A DNA stretch of 64,000 bases from a virus, in the IMG/VR virus record IMGVR_UViG_3300021960_006627, positions 1-64,000 of that record; one strand, 5' to 3'. Shown here piece by piece: positions 19,027 to 27,595 of the stretch. The position numbers were made by a program, and so were the translations under genes. Each line of letters begins with the position of its first letter. Positions within the stretch are counted from its first letter, which is position 1. The notes beneath the pieces were generated by a model that was not told the DNA's origin, did not search any database, and worked only from the letters and a program-made list of their open reading frames with translations.

Positions 19027-20371
19027 AATACAAAGTTTTGAGCCTATCATGGACGAGATATCGCCCACCTTCTGCATGGCCAAGTGGCACCATACCACAA
19101 TATATCTGCAGACGGGAGAAACGCACAGTTGCTATCATCCCGCACCACACAAGATTCCACTGGAAGGATTGGAAGAGAATCCAAGCCAACTGCATAACAC
19201 TCCACAGAAGAAAGCGGAGCGACAGCAGATGATCAATGGCGAAAAGCCAAGCGGTTGCCAATACTGCTGGAACATTGAATGCATGGGCAAGGATTACATA
19301 AGCGATAGGAAGGAAAGAAATGCGAGTATCCATACTGAAGAAAGATTTGCTGCAATTAAGGCAGACCCTATGGCTGATGTTAATCCGCAGTATGTAGAAA
19401 TTTCATTTGGTAATGAGTGTAACTTCAAGTGCGGTTACTGCCATCCCAAGCACAGCAGCACATATCACAAGGAGATTAGGGATCACGGTCCATACACCAT
19501 GGTCAAGAATCATCGCAACGACATTGACTGGTTCAAGATACACAAGGAAGAGGACAATCCATACGTGAAAGCGTTTTGGAAGTGGTGGCCTGAACTGCGT
19601 AAGACGCTTACAATTTTACGCATCACGGGAGGCGAGCCTCTGCTACAGCAGAGCACGTGGCGCATGTTTGATGAGTTGGAAAAGAATCCAATGCCCAACC
19701 TTGAACTAAACATCAATTCAAACTTTGGTGTCAAGCACATACTGATAGAACGATTTGCTGACAAGGTTAATAGTTTAGTGGAGAAAGGTTGCATCAAGGA
19801 CTTCAAGGTATTCACCAGCATGGACACCTGGGGCGAACAGGCGGAATACATCCGCACTGGATTGGATTTGGAGTTATGGGAAAAGAACTTTGACACATAC
19901 ATGACCAAGACCAATCATCCACTAACGTTCATGGTCACATTCAACATACTAACCGTTACCAACTTTCACAAATTGTTGGAGAAGTTCCTATACTGGCGCA
20001 AGAAGTATAACGGTAATGAACAAACCAAGTGGCAGCGCATACGCTTTGATACACCCTACCTAAAGGAGCCACTACAGTATGACATGAACATACTGCCCAA
20101 GGAATACTTCATGCCCTACATGGAAAAGCATTTGCAGTTCATTAAGGACAACATGGATGATATGGATAGGCACAAGTTCAGCGAACTTGAATATGAAAAG
20201 TTTCGCCGCGTAGTTGATTACATGCGAACAACAAATTACTCTGCTGAGAAACTCGCAGAAGGTCACAAGGATTTTTTTAATTGGTTTGCAGAATACGACC
20301 GCAGACGCGGTCTTGACTTTGTCAAGACGTTTCCTGAACTGGAAGAATTTTATTATGACTGCGCCAAGTAA
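19010..20371 (+). CDS. Radical-SAM protein with auxiliary-cluster cysteines (1)
   Basis: 453 residues. The SAM-binding [4Fe-4S] motif is C137-x3-C141-x2-C144 (N-E-C-N-F-K-C-G-Y-C-H), and T-G-G-E-P at 206-210 is the SAM-contacting strand. Cysteines 22, 41, 83, 86 and 91 before the barrel (F-C-M-A-K-W; S-C-Y-H-P; C-Q-Y-C-W-N-I-E-C) look like an auxiliary cluster domain of the SPASM/twitch type, here N-terminal. Such enzymes usually modify peptides or proteins by radical chemistry. The ATG at 19010 overlaps the upstream stop; a TTG one codon earlier is possible. Adjacent to a second, different radical-SAM gene. Confidence 0.8.
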   Translation: MQDKDRIQSFEPIMDEISPTFCMAKWHHTTIYLQTGETHSCYHPAPHKIPLEGLEENPSQLHNTPQKKAERQQMINGEKPSGCQYCWNIECMGKDYISDRKERNASIHTEERFAAIKADPMADVNPQYVEISFGNECNFKCGYCHPKHSSTYHKEIRDHGPYTMVKNHRNDIDWFKIHKEEDNPYVKAFWKWWPELRKTLTILRITGGEPLLQQSTWRMFDELEKNPMPNLELNINSNFGVKHILIERFADKVNSLVEKGCIKDFKVFTSMDTWGEQAEYIRTGLDLELWEKNFDTYMTKTNHPLTFMVTFNILTVTNFHKLLEKFLYWRKKYNGNEQTKWQRIRFDTPYLKEPLQYDMNILPKEYFMPYMEKHLQFIKDNMDDMDRHKFSELEYEKFRRVVDYMRTTNYSAEKLAEGHKDFFNWFAEYDRRRGLDFVKTFPELEEFYYDCAK

Positions 20372-21545
20372 GACTTTTTGTATTCTACCTTGGATTCATC
20401 TATATTCAAATCCTGATGGAACGGTATTACCTTGCTGCGTTGGAGATTGGCAACAATCTATGGGCAATGTCCAGGATGGCGATCTTGGAACAGTGTTTAA
20501 CAATGAAAGTTTCAAGACAATGCGCAAAAATATGTTGGCTGGAGAAAAATGCAGCCAATGCACTGCATGTTATCGAGATGAGGATGCCGGTAATAGCAGT
20601 TTTCGCAAGCATTCAAATGAACAGTTTTCTAAATACATAGACGATGCAATTGCCAATACCAATCCAGATGGAACCCTTGACGATTTCAAACTGAGATATC
20701 TTGACGTAAGGTGGAGCAATATCTGTAACTTTAAGTGCCGTTCATGTGGTCCGCTTTACTCGAGCAGTTGGGCGCAGGAGCATGGCAGCGAAAAAATCTT
20801 TACCTATGCTGGCGGAGCAAACAATGATGCACTGTATGAACAGTTTTTACCCCATTTTGATACCATAGAGGAGTTTTATTTTGCCGGAGGCGAACCATTA
20901 TTAACTGACAAACATTACGATATCCTCGAATACTTAATTAAGCATGGAAGAACAGATGTAAAATTAAGATACAACACAAACATGAGCGTTTTAAAATACA
21001 AAGATAAGAATGTGTTAGACATGTGGAAGCAGTTTTCTAACGTATATATCGGTGCTAGTTTAGATAGTTGGGGACCGCGTGCTGAATATATTAGGCATGG
21101 AACTATATGGAATGTTATAGAACAAAATATTAGAACTGTAAGAGAACAAGCACCACACGTTCATATGCAAACAAATACAGTTGTATCTATTCTCAATATC
21201 AAAACACTTACTAATTTTATTGACTACATGCTGGACAGTGGTTTGGTTGATACTAAAAATTACAATCCGCATTTTTATGTAATAATGAATCCTGAATTCT
21301 TAAGCCTACAACTTCTTACAGATGAAGAAATAGCAGATACTATAAAAAAATTAACAGAGTATGCTGATAACAAAGGCGGAAATATTAAAGAAGCACTACA
21401 AACTGTTATTAATGGCTTAAAATCGACAAAACATAATCCTGATATTATACATAAATTTAAAATTACCATTGATCATCATGATAGAAAACGTAAAGAAGAC
21501 GGACCTCTTATATTTCCTGAACTAGAGGAGTTGATGGAAGAATGA
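20355..21545 (+). CDS. Radical-SAM protein with auxiliary-cluster cysteines (2)
   Basis: 396 residues. C124-x3-C128-x2-C131 (S-N-I-C-N-F-K-C-R-S-C-G) binds the SAM cluster, and A-G-G-E-P-L-L follows near residue 178. The N-terminus has F-C-I-L-P-W-I-H-L-Y with D-G-T-V-L-P-C-C (Cys9, 27, 28), then C-S-Q-C-T-A-C (66, 69, 72), a second set of cysteines typical of SPASM/twitch-type proteins. The ATG at 20355 lies in the end of the first radical-SAM gene (16-base overlap). Longer upstream in-frame starts would overlap far more and lack a ribosome-binding site. Substrate unknown; a peptide or a sugar-linked acceptor made by the operon is possible. Confidence 0.8.
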   Translation: MTAPSKTFCILPWIHLYSNPDGTVLPCCVGDWQQSMGNVQDGDLGTVFNNESFKTMRKNMLAGEKCSQCTACYRDEDAGNSSFRKHSNEQFSKYIDDAIANTNPDGTLDDFKLRYLDVRWSNICNFKCRSCGPLYSSSWAQEHGSEKIFTYAGGANNDALYEQFLPHFDTIEEFYFAGGEPLLTDKHYDILEYLIKHGRTDVKLRYNTNMSVLKYKDKNVLDMWKQFSNVYIGASLDSWGPRAEYIRHGTIWNVIEQNIRTVREQAPHVHMQTNTVVSILNIKTLTNFIDYMLDSGLVDTKNYNPHFYVIMNPEFLSLQLLTDEEIADTIKKLTEYADNKGGNIKEALQTVINGLKSTKHNPDIIHKFKITIDHHDRKRKEDGPLIFPELEELMEE

Positions 21546-22768
21546 AAATCTACTTTGACACACTGCAAAATAACGACTCTAATCAGAACCAACTAGCCTC
21601 AAACGGTAAAAATGACTATTGGTTAGTTGCACCAGGAGCACCTATCAAACAAAAGTGTATGGAAATGCAGTTAGATGTTTCGAAGTTAACAGATCTTAAC
21701 GAAAAAGGAATATATTTTGTGGATGTAAGGGGAGATCCCAATTGGTGGGCAGGAGTATTGACTAATGCAGGAGTCCCACATAGGCACATATTGTCCAGCC
21801 TAACCAAGGAAATAAGAAAACTAGCCAAGGAAAAGAAGATTAGGATCGTAATTAATGCGGATAGAGAAGGCGGACCCATGATTACACAGCATTGGGATTG
21901 CTTTTTAACCACGCATATCGCAATGGTTGAACTTGGATTGCCCAAGGACAGCGTTCTAATACTACAGGGCAATAAGAAGATAGAGCATCAGTATCGCAGA
22001 TGGCTAAAAGCCAAGGGCCTGGATAGGCTGTATGATGTAATGTATAGCAATCACTTCGGAAACATATTCGGAGATGATAAACTACCAACTGCTCCTGTCA
22101 TAAAATATGCCATGGCAAATCCTAACAGCAAGGATTACAACAGCCTTAATAGAGTTTATCGTCCTCAGCGAGGCGCACACCTATATAGATTAATAAAGGA
22201 TGGAGCATTGAACAAAGGAATAGTAAGTGGCAATGAAATAAGACTAAGAGATAGAGATACCGAAAGTCTAGTAGGAGATTATTCGGACATAGCCAAGGAG
22301 TTTCCTAAATTCATAGACGGAGATTGGAGCAAGATAAATGCTGCCAATCAGTATAATGTTGAAATTTATAAAAATAGTTTGCTTACTGTGATCACAGAAA
22401 CCATATTCCTACACGATGTTGCATTCATCACGGAAAAGATATTCAAACCCATCACAATGGGGCATCCACTAATACTATTTGCCAGCCAAGGAACCCTGAG
22501 ATGCCTGGAGGACATGGGCTTTAGAACGGACTGGTGCGGAATAGATCCTGCATACAATGATATACAAGATAATGTTGAACGCTTTAATGCCACGCAGCAG
22601 ATTCTCAATGATTGGATCGCACTGCCACAGGAAGAAAAGATAGCAAGATTAGAAAAGAGCATGGATACAATTCAGCACAATTTTGATTTAATAAGGCGTA
22701 GTGACTTCTATGCGGATGCAATTAGAGAAGCAGTTGCCAGAACGGAGAAGTATTATGAAACCGTTTAA
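21542..22768 (+). CDS. Putative glycosyltransferase, long paralog of the 23516 gene
   Basis: 408 residues. The C-terminal third carries V-I-T-E-T-I-F-L, then F-I-T-E-K-I-F-K-P-I-T-M-G-H-P-L-I-L-F, then L-E-D-M-G-F-R-T-D and D-P-A-Y-N-D-I. The same order of motifs occurs in the 23516 gene. Their E-K-x-F-K-x-I-x-x-G-x-P pattern resembles the nucleotide-sugar-binding half of some GT-B enzymes such as fucosyltransferase-like families. An N-terminal domain has R-I-V-I-N-A-D-R-E-G-G-P. No membrane segment. ATG overlaps the upstream stop (ATGA). Confidence 0.55.
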   Translation: MKIYFDTLQNNDSNQNQLASNGKNDYWLVAPGAPIKQKCMEMQLDVSKLTDLNEKGIYFVDVRGDPNWWAGVLTNAGVPHRHILSSLTKEIRKLAKEKKIRIVINADREGGPMITQHWDCFLTTHIAMVELGLPKDSVLILQGNKKIEHQYRRWLKAKGLDRLYDVMYSNHFGNIFGDDKLPTAPVIKYAMANPNSKDYNSLNRVYRPQRGAHLYRLIKDGALNKGIVSGNEIRLRDRDTESLVGDYSDIAKEFPKFIDGDWSKINAANQYNVEIYKNSLLTVITETIFLHDVAFITEKIFKPITMGHPLILFASQGTLRCLEDMGFRTDWCGIDPAYNDIQDNVERFNATQQILNDWIALPQEEKIARLEKSMDTIQHNFDLIRRSDFYADAIREAVARTEKYYETV

Positions 22769-23516
22769 TGAATACAAGAGATTCTTTGCGTTTGGTTGCA
22801 GCCTAACAAACTACAACTGGCCCACATGGGCTGACATAATAGCAACCGAAGTTCCAGAGTATTACAACTATGGACAGAGTGGTGGCGGCAATCTATTCAT
22901 AGCCAACAGCATTGTGGAAGCAAACCTCACACACAAATTTACTGAAGATGATTTGGTTATCGTTATGTGGAGCAGCGTTAGCAGGGAGGATAGATATAAG
23001 AACAACAGATGGGAAACACCGGGAAACATATACACCCAGGGCGTGATAGACATGGAGTTCGTATATAAGTGGGCAGATGATAGATTCTATCTTATGAGAG
23101 ATCTAGGATTGGTTGAACAGACTAGAGTTTATCTTGAACATCTGCCATGCGACTCGGACATGTTAAAGATGGTGGATTTTGAGGAAACAAAAATGTCTGA
23201 CAATATAAAAGGAAATCATCTAGAGGACATATTAAAACTATATTCATCAACGCTTGAATGCGTAAAACCCGCAGTGGTTGATGTTGTGTATGACGGCGTA
23301 TGGCCCCAAACACCGATCAAGGGTTGGGGAGGCAAGGGTCAGACAGCAGACTATCATCCCACTCCACTGGGCTATCTTAAATATCTTGAAAAGTTTTATC
23401 CAGTCACTGATGGCATGAGAAGTTATGCACAGGAATATGAGAAGAAAGTATTAGAGTGTAAGACACTGGATGACACACTTAAATTCTGGACACCAAGCGG
23501 AGTGAGTAGATTATAA
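22755..23516 (+). CDS. SGNH/GDSL-type hydrolase
   Basis: 253 residues. Block I is F-A-F-G-C-S16-L-T-N-Y with the probable catalytic serine; G-Q-S-G-G-G-N at 40-46 supplies the oxyanion Gly and Asn; D-Y-H-P-T-P-L-G-Y near residue 205 fits the block V Asp-x-x-His. The family hydrolyses esters, for example O-acetyl groups on sugars. Within this operon it may trim or transfer acyl groups on the product glycan (inference). The ATG at 22755 overlaps the end of the glycosyltransferase by 14 bases. No signal peptide is visible. Confidence 0.72.
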   Translation: MKPFNEYKRFFAFGCSLTNYNWPTWADIIATEVPEYYNYGQSGGGNLFIANSIVEANLTHKFTEDDLVIVMWSSVSREDRYKNNRWETPGNIYTQGVIDMEFVYKWADDRFYLMRDLGLVEQTRVYLEHLPCDSDMLKMVDFEETKMSDNIKGNHLEDILKLYSSTLECVKPAVVDVVYDGVWPQTPIKGWGGKGQTADYHPTPLGYLKYLEKFYPVTDGMRSYAQEYEKKVLECKTLDDTLKFWTPSGVSRL

Positions 23517-24667
23517 TGCCCTGCATAAACAAAGATAACCTACCATACGTTTTAACCTACAGCCTGCACGACAAGGAAATTGTTAAAATAAATCCCAATG
23601 TTGGAGTTCGTGCCAAGGATCATGAACCTTATGATTTTTTCTACATACAATTTTCAAATGCTGATAGTTTCAAAATGTTTAGCATAGAAAATATGGTACC
23701 TGAAGATGTTTTGCAGAAAATTAGGAATAGAGAAGTTTTTCTAATGCTTGACAACGGACTGGAACACTTTTATGAATGTGCGGATGCAATTTATCAAGAC
23801 ATTGTCATCAAGCACAACATACCAGCAGAGCAGATAATATTTCTTTCTGCGATTCCTGATATGAATAAACACGTTGCTAAGGTTGCACGCCAATTACAGC
23901 AATCTGAAATAAAAGTAGATTGGTTTAGCCTATTTGAAGCCACGGGCAAGGATGCGGCAAGAAATAGTCCAATGGCTCTGCCAAAGAAAAAAGAATATAC
24001 CAAGAAGTTTTTAAATCTTAATAGGCGTTGGAGGCTACACCGTCCACTGCTTTTAACTCTTCTCAAATCAAAAAATTTATTGGATGAAGGATACATAAGT
24101 TTTGCACCTAGTGATGATAATAAAGGTTGGAATCATGTATATCCCCAACTACAGTATCTACACCGCGACAACAAGAAAATATCCGCAATATTGGAACAGA
24201 ATAAAGACATCGTGGGCATGAAACCCTTGTACCTTGACACAAAGGATCTTGTTACTAACAGAGCAATACATGAAAACTCCATAAATGAATTTTACATGGA
24301 AACCTATTTCAGCATAGTTAATGAAACTACGTATTATGAAGGAGTTCCTTTTTTAAGTGAAAAGATATTTAAAACCATTGCAATGGGGCATCCGTTCATA
24401 ATGGTAACAGCAGCCAACAGCCTACAGTATTTGAAGGAACTTGGATATAAAACTTATGCTCCATTCATAGATGAATCCTATGATACCATAAAGGATGATG
24501 GTGATAGGATGCTGGCTATTTTGGATGAGGTTAATAGGCTTTGCAAAATGAGTCCAAAGGAATTGCGCAAGACATGGTTGCCAAACGTAAGAACAATAGC
24601 AAGGCACAATAGAAGCATTTTGGTAGGCAAGGATTATGAAAAATTAATAAGGACCATGAACTACTAG
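23516..24667 (+). CDS. Putative glycosyltransferase, short paralog of the 21542 gene
   Basis: 383 residues. Shares with the 21542 gene the C-terminal order V-N-E-T-T-Y, F-L-S-E-K-I-F-K-T-I-A-M-G-H-P-F-I-M-V, L-K-E-L-G-Y-K-T-Y and D-E-S-Y-D-T-I. The N-terminal half is different (P-Y-V-L-T-Y-S-L-H-D-K-E near the start), so donor-site and acceptor-site domains seem to have diverged separately. It starts at the last base of the hydrolase gene (TAATG) and is the last gene of the overlapping operon. Confidence 0.55.
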   Translation: MPCINKDNLPYVLTYSLHDKEIVKINPNVGVRAKDHEPYDFFYIQFSNADSFKMFSIENMVPEDVLQKIRNREVFLMLDNGLEHFYECADAIYQDIVIKHNIPAEQIIFLSAIPDMNKHVAKVARQLQQSEIKVDWFSLFEATGKDAARNSPMALPKKKEYTKKFLNLNRRWRLHRPLLLTLLKSKNLLDEGYISFAPSDDNKGWNHVYPQLQYLHRDNKKISAILEQNKDIVGMKPLYLDTKDLVTNRAIHENSINEFYMETYFSIVNETTYYEGVPFLSEKIFKTIAMGHPFIMVTAANSLQYLKELGYKTYAPFIDESYDTIKDDGDRMLAILDEVNRLCKMSPKELRKTWLPNVRTIARHNRSILVGKDYEKLIRTMNY

Positions 24668-24822
24668 CACCGTTTTAAGGCGCCTTAAACGCATTTTAAG
24701 CGTCATACAGCGGTGGTATTAGGTGTAGTGCTATAGTTGAACCCAAGCACAAAAACCAGGTTTAAAAGGCGCTTAAATGCGTTTTTGTAAATACTTTTGG
24801 TATAACGGTAAAGGAACGATAA
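24668..24822 (+). other. Structured non-coding gap with nested inverted repeats
   Basis: No convincing reading frame. A perfect 16-base palindrome lies at 24674-24689 (TTTAAGGCGCCTTAAA). A second, long-range inverted repeat pairs GCATTTTAAGCG at 24691-24702 with CGCTTAAATGC near 24770-24780, enclosing about 67 bases. The sequence then passes a TGTAAATAC box and AAAGGA before the ATG at 24823. It may be an end-of-operon hairpin, a processing site or a leader RNA for the dehydrogenase. Confidence 0.5.
24786..24794 (+). promoter_or_regulatory. Late-type box TGTAAATAC
   Basis: A TAAATA-containing box 28 bases before the dehydrogenase ATG. The AAAGGA ribosome-binding site lies downstream of the expected start. 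The second base deviates from the usual A or C. Confidence 0.3.
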
Positions 24823-25998
24823 ATGAAAATTGGATTTATAGGATTGGGTAAATTGGGCTTGCCCTGCGCAGAAGTAGTAGCCCAAAAAGGACATGACGTA
24901 ACCGGGTATGATATAGTTGATGTCCAAACAGATAAAGTCCAATTTAAGACTACCATAGAAGATTGTGTTAAGGATAGAGAAATAGTATTTGTTGCTGTTC
25001 CTACACCACACGATCCTGCATATGATGGCAGGGCACCTACGGCACACCTTGAACCAAAGGATTTTTCATACGATATAGTCCAAAGTGTTCTCAAGGAAGC
25101 AAATGAATACATGAACAAGGATCAATTGCTTGTTCTTATATCAACTGTGTTACCTGGAACAGTACGCCGAGAATTTTATCCGTTAGTAACTAATACTAGA
25201 TTTGTTTATAATCCATATCTTATTGCAATGGGAACAGTGGCATGGGATATGGTCAATCCTGATATTGTTATGATAGGAACTGAAGATGGAAGCGCCACAG
25301 GTGATGCGATTGAACTGGTTAGATTCTATCAAACCATAATGGAAAACAATCCCAAGTATGAAATCGGAACCTGGGATGAATGTGAATGCATCAAGGTATT
25401 CTACAACACATTCATTTCAACCAAGATTGGTTTAGTTAATATGATGCAGGATGTTGCTGAGCGACAGGGCAACATAAACGTGGATAAGGTTACCGAAGCA
25501 TTATCAAACTGCACAAAGAGAATTACAAGTTCAGCATACATGAAGGCAGGCATGGGAGATGGCGGCGGCTGCCATCCAAGAGACAATATCGCACTTCGTT
25601 ATATGGCAGACAAATTAAATCTAGGTTACGATTTGTTTGATGCCGTGATGAATGCACGTGAAAAGCAAGCCAAGAACATGGCTGAAAAATTAGTCGCACT
25701 TGCCAAGGAACATGACCTTCCTATATTATTAAATGGAATAGCATACAAGCCAGGAGTCCCATATCAGGACGGTAGTTACAGTCTATTGGTAGGTCATTAT
25801 TGCCATGAATTAGGAAGAGGTCCAATGACTATTGATCCTGCTATTGATTTGGGCAATGGAATGGAATTTAGAGCAGTCGTTCTTCTTGCTCATCCTACTC
25901 TTTATGTTAAACTCTCAAGTGATAGCATTGTGGTCGATCCTTGGAGAGAACATACTTCGGACAATTATAAAGTTATTCATTACGGAAATACCAGATAA
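24823..25998 (+). CDS. UDP-glucose/GDP-mannose dehydrogenase-family protein
   Basis: 391 residues. The N-terminal Rossmann motif G-F-I-G-L-G-K-L-G binds NAD; the catalytic cysteine is Cys250 in G-D-G-G-G-C-H-P-R-D-N, where family members have G-G-S/x-C-x-P-K-D. The C-terminal third resembles the UDP-binding domain (N-G-I-A-Y-K-P-G-V near 245-255 from the start of that domain). The family oxidises a UDP- or GDP-sugar twice to the uronic acid. It may supply an acidic sugar to the upstream glycosyltransferases. It is separated from them by a structured gap and ends at a bidirectional terminator. Confidence 0.75.
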   Translation: MKIGFIGLGKLGLPCAEVVAQKGHDVTGYDIVDVQTDKVQFKTTIEDCVKDREIVFVAVPTPHDPAYDGRAPTAHLEPKDFSYDIVQSVLKEANEYMNKDQLLVLISTVLPGTVRREFYPLVTNTRFVYNPYLIAMGTVAWDMVNPDIVMIGTEDGSATGDAIELVRFYQTIMENNPKYEIGTWDECECIKVFYNTFISTKIGLVNMMQDVAERQGNINVDKVTEALSNCTKRITSSAYMKAGMGDGGGCHPRDNIALRYMADKLNLGYDLFDAVMNAREKQAKNMAEKLVALAKEHDLPILLNGIAYKPGVPYQDGSYSLLVGHYCHELGRGPMTIDPAIDLGNGMEFRAVVLLAHPTLYVKLSSDSIVVDPWREHTSDNYKVIHYGNTR

Positions 25999-26000
25999 AA

Positions 26001-26026
26001 AAAGGGCCATTTAGGCCCTTTCTTGT
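26001..26026. terminator. Bidirectional intrinsic terminator
   Basis: An eight-base-pair stem AAAGGGCC/GGCCCTTT with a five-base loop lies between convergent genes. A-rich sequence precedes it and T-rich sequence follows it, so it can work in both directions. Confidence 0.85.
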
Positions 26027-26040
26027 TTTAGTTGGAGAAA

Positions 26041-26349
26041 CTAAAATATTTTATCTGTGCGATTTTTTATTTCGTCTTTCAATTTTTGAATATTAATCTT
26101 AAAGTCTATCTTTTTAATCGTATCTTTGTATTCAGATAGAGTATCCAACAACCTCTTTGCAACATCATTTGGATCTGCATCTTTGAGTTGTTCTCTAATA
26201 TCTATCTGCCAAACACGACCATCGTTAAATTCTAAGATCATAGTATCCACATAAGCGACCGGCATGGTATTCATATACAAATCTTCGAATACTTCTGGCC
26301 ACTCCTTAACAATGTGCTTCGGCGGTCTAAAGTACTGCCTATGCGTCAC
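26041..26349 (-). CDS. Conserved hypothetical T4-like marine phage protein
   Basis: 102 residues. Begins M-T-H-R-Q-Y-F-R-P-P-K-H-I-V-K-E-W-P-E-V-F and continues with a short strand region and an amphipathic helical C-terminus rich in Lys and Asp. I recall similar proteins in other marine T4-like phages but know no function. It is the last gene of the long minus-strand block and lies three bases from the next upstream gene; the shared terminator follows it. No membrane or enzyme motif. Confidence 0.65.
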   Translation of the reverse strand: MTHRQYFRPPKHIVKEWPEVFEDLYMNTMPVAYVDTMILEFNDGRVWQIDIREQLKDADPNDVAKRLLDTLSEYKDTIKKIDFKINIQKLKDEIKNRTDKIF

Positions 26350-26352
26350 TGT

Positions 26353-26982
26353 TTATGCTTCTGCTTTAGCCTTAGTTGTAGTCTTTTTCTTTGGCGGATC
26401 TAGTTCGTCTGCTTCTCTGCGTAAGCGAGCCGCTTCCTTGTACATAGCATCAGCCTGACTACGATATGACCTTGCAAGATCAGAGTCCGAAAGAACACCG
26501 TCAGTTGCAGGAGCCGCAATAGGCTCTTCACTAGGTGTTGTTTCTGGTACAACTGGTTCTGCCACAGTTTCACCTGCTTTTGGAGCACCACTAACAAATG
26601 TGTAAAGTTCATCAACTGCAACATTTTTTTGTTCTGCAATCAAAACGTTTAGTTCAGAAAGAGCAATCTCTTGTGTTGGAGTTGGAGTCATCATTACAGT
26701 ATCAGTATCTACTTTCTTAAGTCTTCCCTGTTGCTGAACTCTCTGTAGCATAGGAGTCCCATCAGAGAAATACTTATGGAACATGATCTCACCAAGTTCA
26801 AATGTTTCTTGCGCTTGTTCTGATTCAATCAGTTTCATTAGTCCATCATGATATTCATCTGGTAAAGTTGCTGTTGGTAATACCAACGCTTTGTTTGACT
26901 CACCCGGTACGGTTCTAAAAACCACGGCAACTTTATCGCCGGTATTTTTCATTTTACCTACGTGTTTTGTTGTTTTAGCCAT
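26353..26982 (-). CDS. Conserved hypothetical protein with Pro/Glu-rich linker and Lys-rich tail
   Basis: 209 residues in three parts: a compact N-terminal domain (M-A-K-T-T-K-H-V-G-K-M-K-N-T-G, then V-V-F-R-T-V-P-G-E); a Pro/Glu/Thr-rich linker at about 135-165; and a helical, charged C-terminus ending in K-K-K-T-T-T-K-A-K-A-E-A. A T-P-T-P segment divides the first part from a helix. AGGAAGAG precedes the ATG. It overlaps the next upstream gene by eight bases. The basic tail could bind nucleic acid. Function unknown; similar proteins occur in marine T4-like phages. Confidence 0.65.
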   Translation of the reverse strand: MAKTTKHVGKMKNTGDKVAVVFRTVPGESNKALVLPTATLPDEYHDGLMKLIESEQAQETFELGEIMFHKYFSDGTPMLQRVQQQGRLKKVDTDTVMMTPTPTQEIALSELNVLIAEQKNVAVDELYTFVSGAPKAGETVAEPVVPETTPSEEPIAAPATDGVLSDSDLARSYRSQADAMYKEAARLRREADELDPPKKKTTTKAKAEA

Positions 26983-27286
26983 TGTTCTCTTCCTTAGGTT
27001 CTTGATTTGCTTGTTGTTGTTTTGTTACATGATCTAGGAATGCTGTAAGTTTATTATATGTCTTACCAACTGCTTCTAGTTCATTTGCCTTAAATGCACC
27101 TCTTTGTGTAGCAATATCAATAATGCTACGAACTGAATTTAGATCGCTAACATTAAGATCTGGTGCTACAGGTGCCTGTGCATTTTGTGCGTCGGGTGTA
27201 GGAACGGGTCCTGATCCTGCCGCAGGTTGTGTATCTTGTTTTGGAGTTGATTGTTCTGTATCAACTGCTTTTGCTTCTTCTGCCAT
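26975..27286 (-). CDS. Small acidic hypothetical protein
   Basis: 103 residues. The first 45 are low-complexity (Ala, Pro, Gln, Glu) and probably disordered; the rest forms one or two helices (D-L-N-S-V-R-S-I-I-D-I-A-T-Q-R-G-A-F; Y-N-K-L-T-A-F-L). AAGGAG lies eight bases before the ATG. It overlaps the downstream gene by eight bases. Such a layout suits a small adaptor or core protein, but this is a guess. Confidence 0.6.
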   Translation of the reverse strand: MAEEAKAVDTEQSTPKQDTQPAAGSGPVPTPDAQNAQAPVAPDLNVSDLNSVRSIIDIATQRGAFKANELEAVGKTYNKLTAFLDHVTKQQQANQEPKEENNG

Positions 27287-27287
27287 A

Positions 27288-27563
27288 TTAGTTTCTCCTT
27301 AAGTATGGGCAACCTAACATAAAGTAGGTTAGTTCTTTTTCATCTTCAAAACCCACAAACGTAGAGTTTTTGAATCTGTTTCCATTATCAATGGAAGGAT
27401 AATTTACAATACAATATCTTCCATTCAATTTCGCCTTGATCCATCCAACAATATTGCTGTCATATCTTTCCCCATCCGAAATTTTGATGGTAGAAAAATG
27501 AGGAGGTAACGTTTTGCTTTCACGCACATTAAGCACGTCTAATGGATTAAGTTCTATCATCAT
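27288..27563 (-). CDS. Hypothetical protein, possible leaderless start
   Basis: 91 residues, beginning M-M-I-E-L-N-P-L-D-V-L-N-V. It is beta-rich with a hydrophobic C-terminal segment F-M-L-G-C-P-Y-L. No motif recognised. The first ATG lies four bases after an AATAAATA box and has no clear ribosome-binding site, so the mRNA may be leaderless; the second ATG is at 27560. The gene ends one base before the next start. Confidence 0.55.
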   Translation of the reverse strand: MMIELNPLDVLNVRESKTLPPHFSTIKISDGERYDSNIVGWIKAKLNGRYCIVNYPSIDNGNRFKNSTFVGFEDEKELTYFMLGCPYLRRN

Positions 27564-27566
27564 AAA

Positions 27567-27575
27567 ATATTTATT
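27567..27575 (-). promoter_or_regulatory. Late-type box AATAAATAT four bases from ATG
   Basis: Reads AATAAATA on the minus strand immediately before the 27563 gene. The expected transcript start falls on or beside the ATG, which suggests leaderless translation. Confidence 0.4.
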
Positions 27576-27595
27576 AACTGCTACTATAATTCTGA

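Noticed and set aside
24668-24822. A tRNA in the non-coding gap
   Set aside because: No cloverleaf with matching acceptor and T arms could be drawn; the pairing that exists is a long two-part hairpin.
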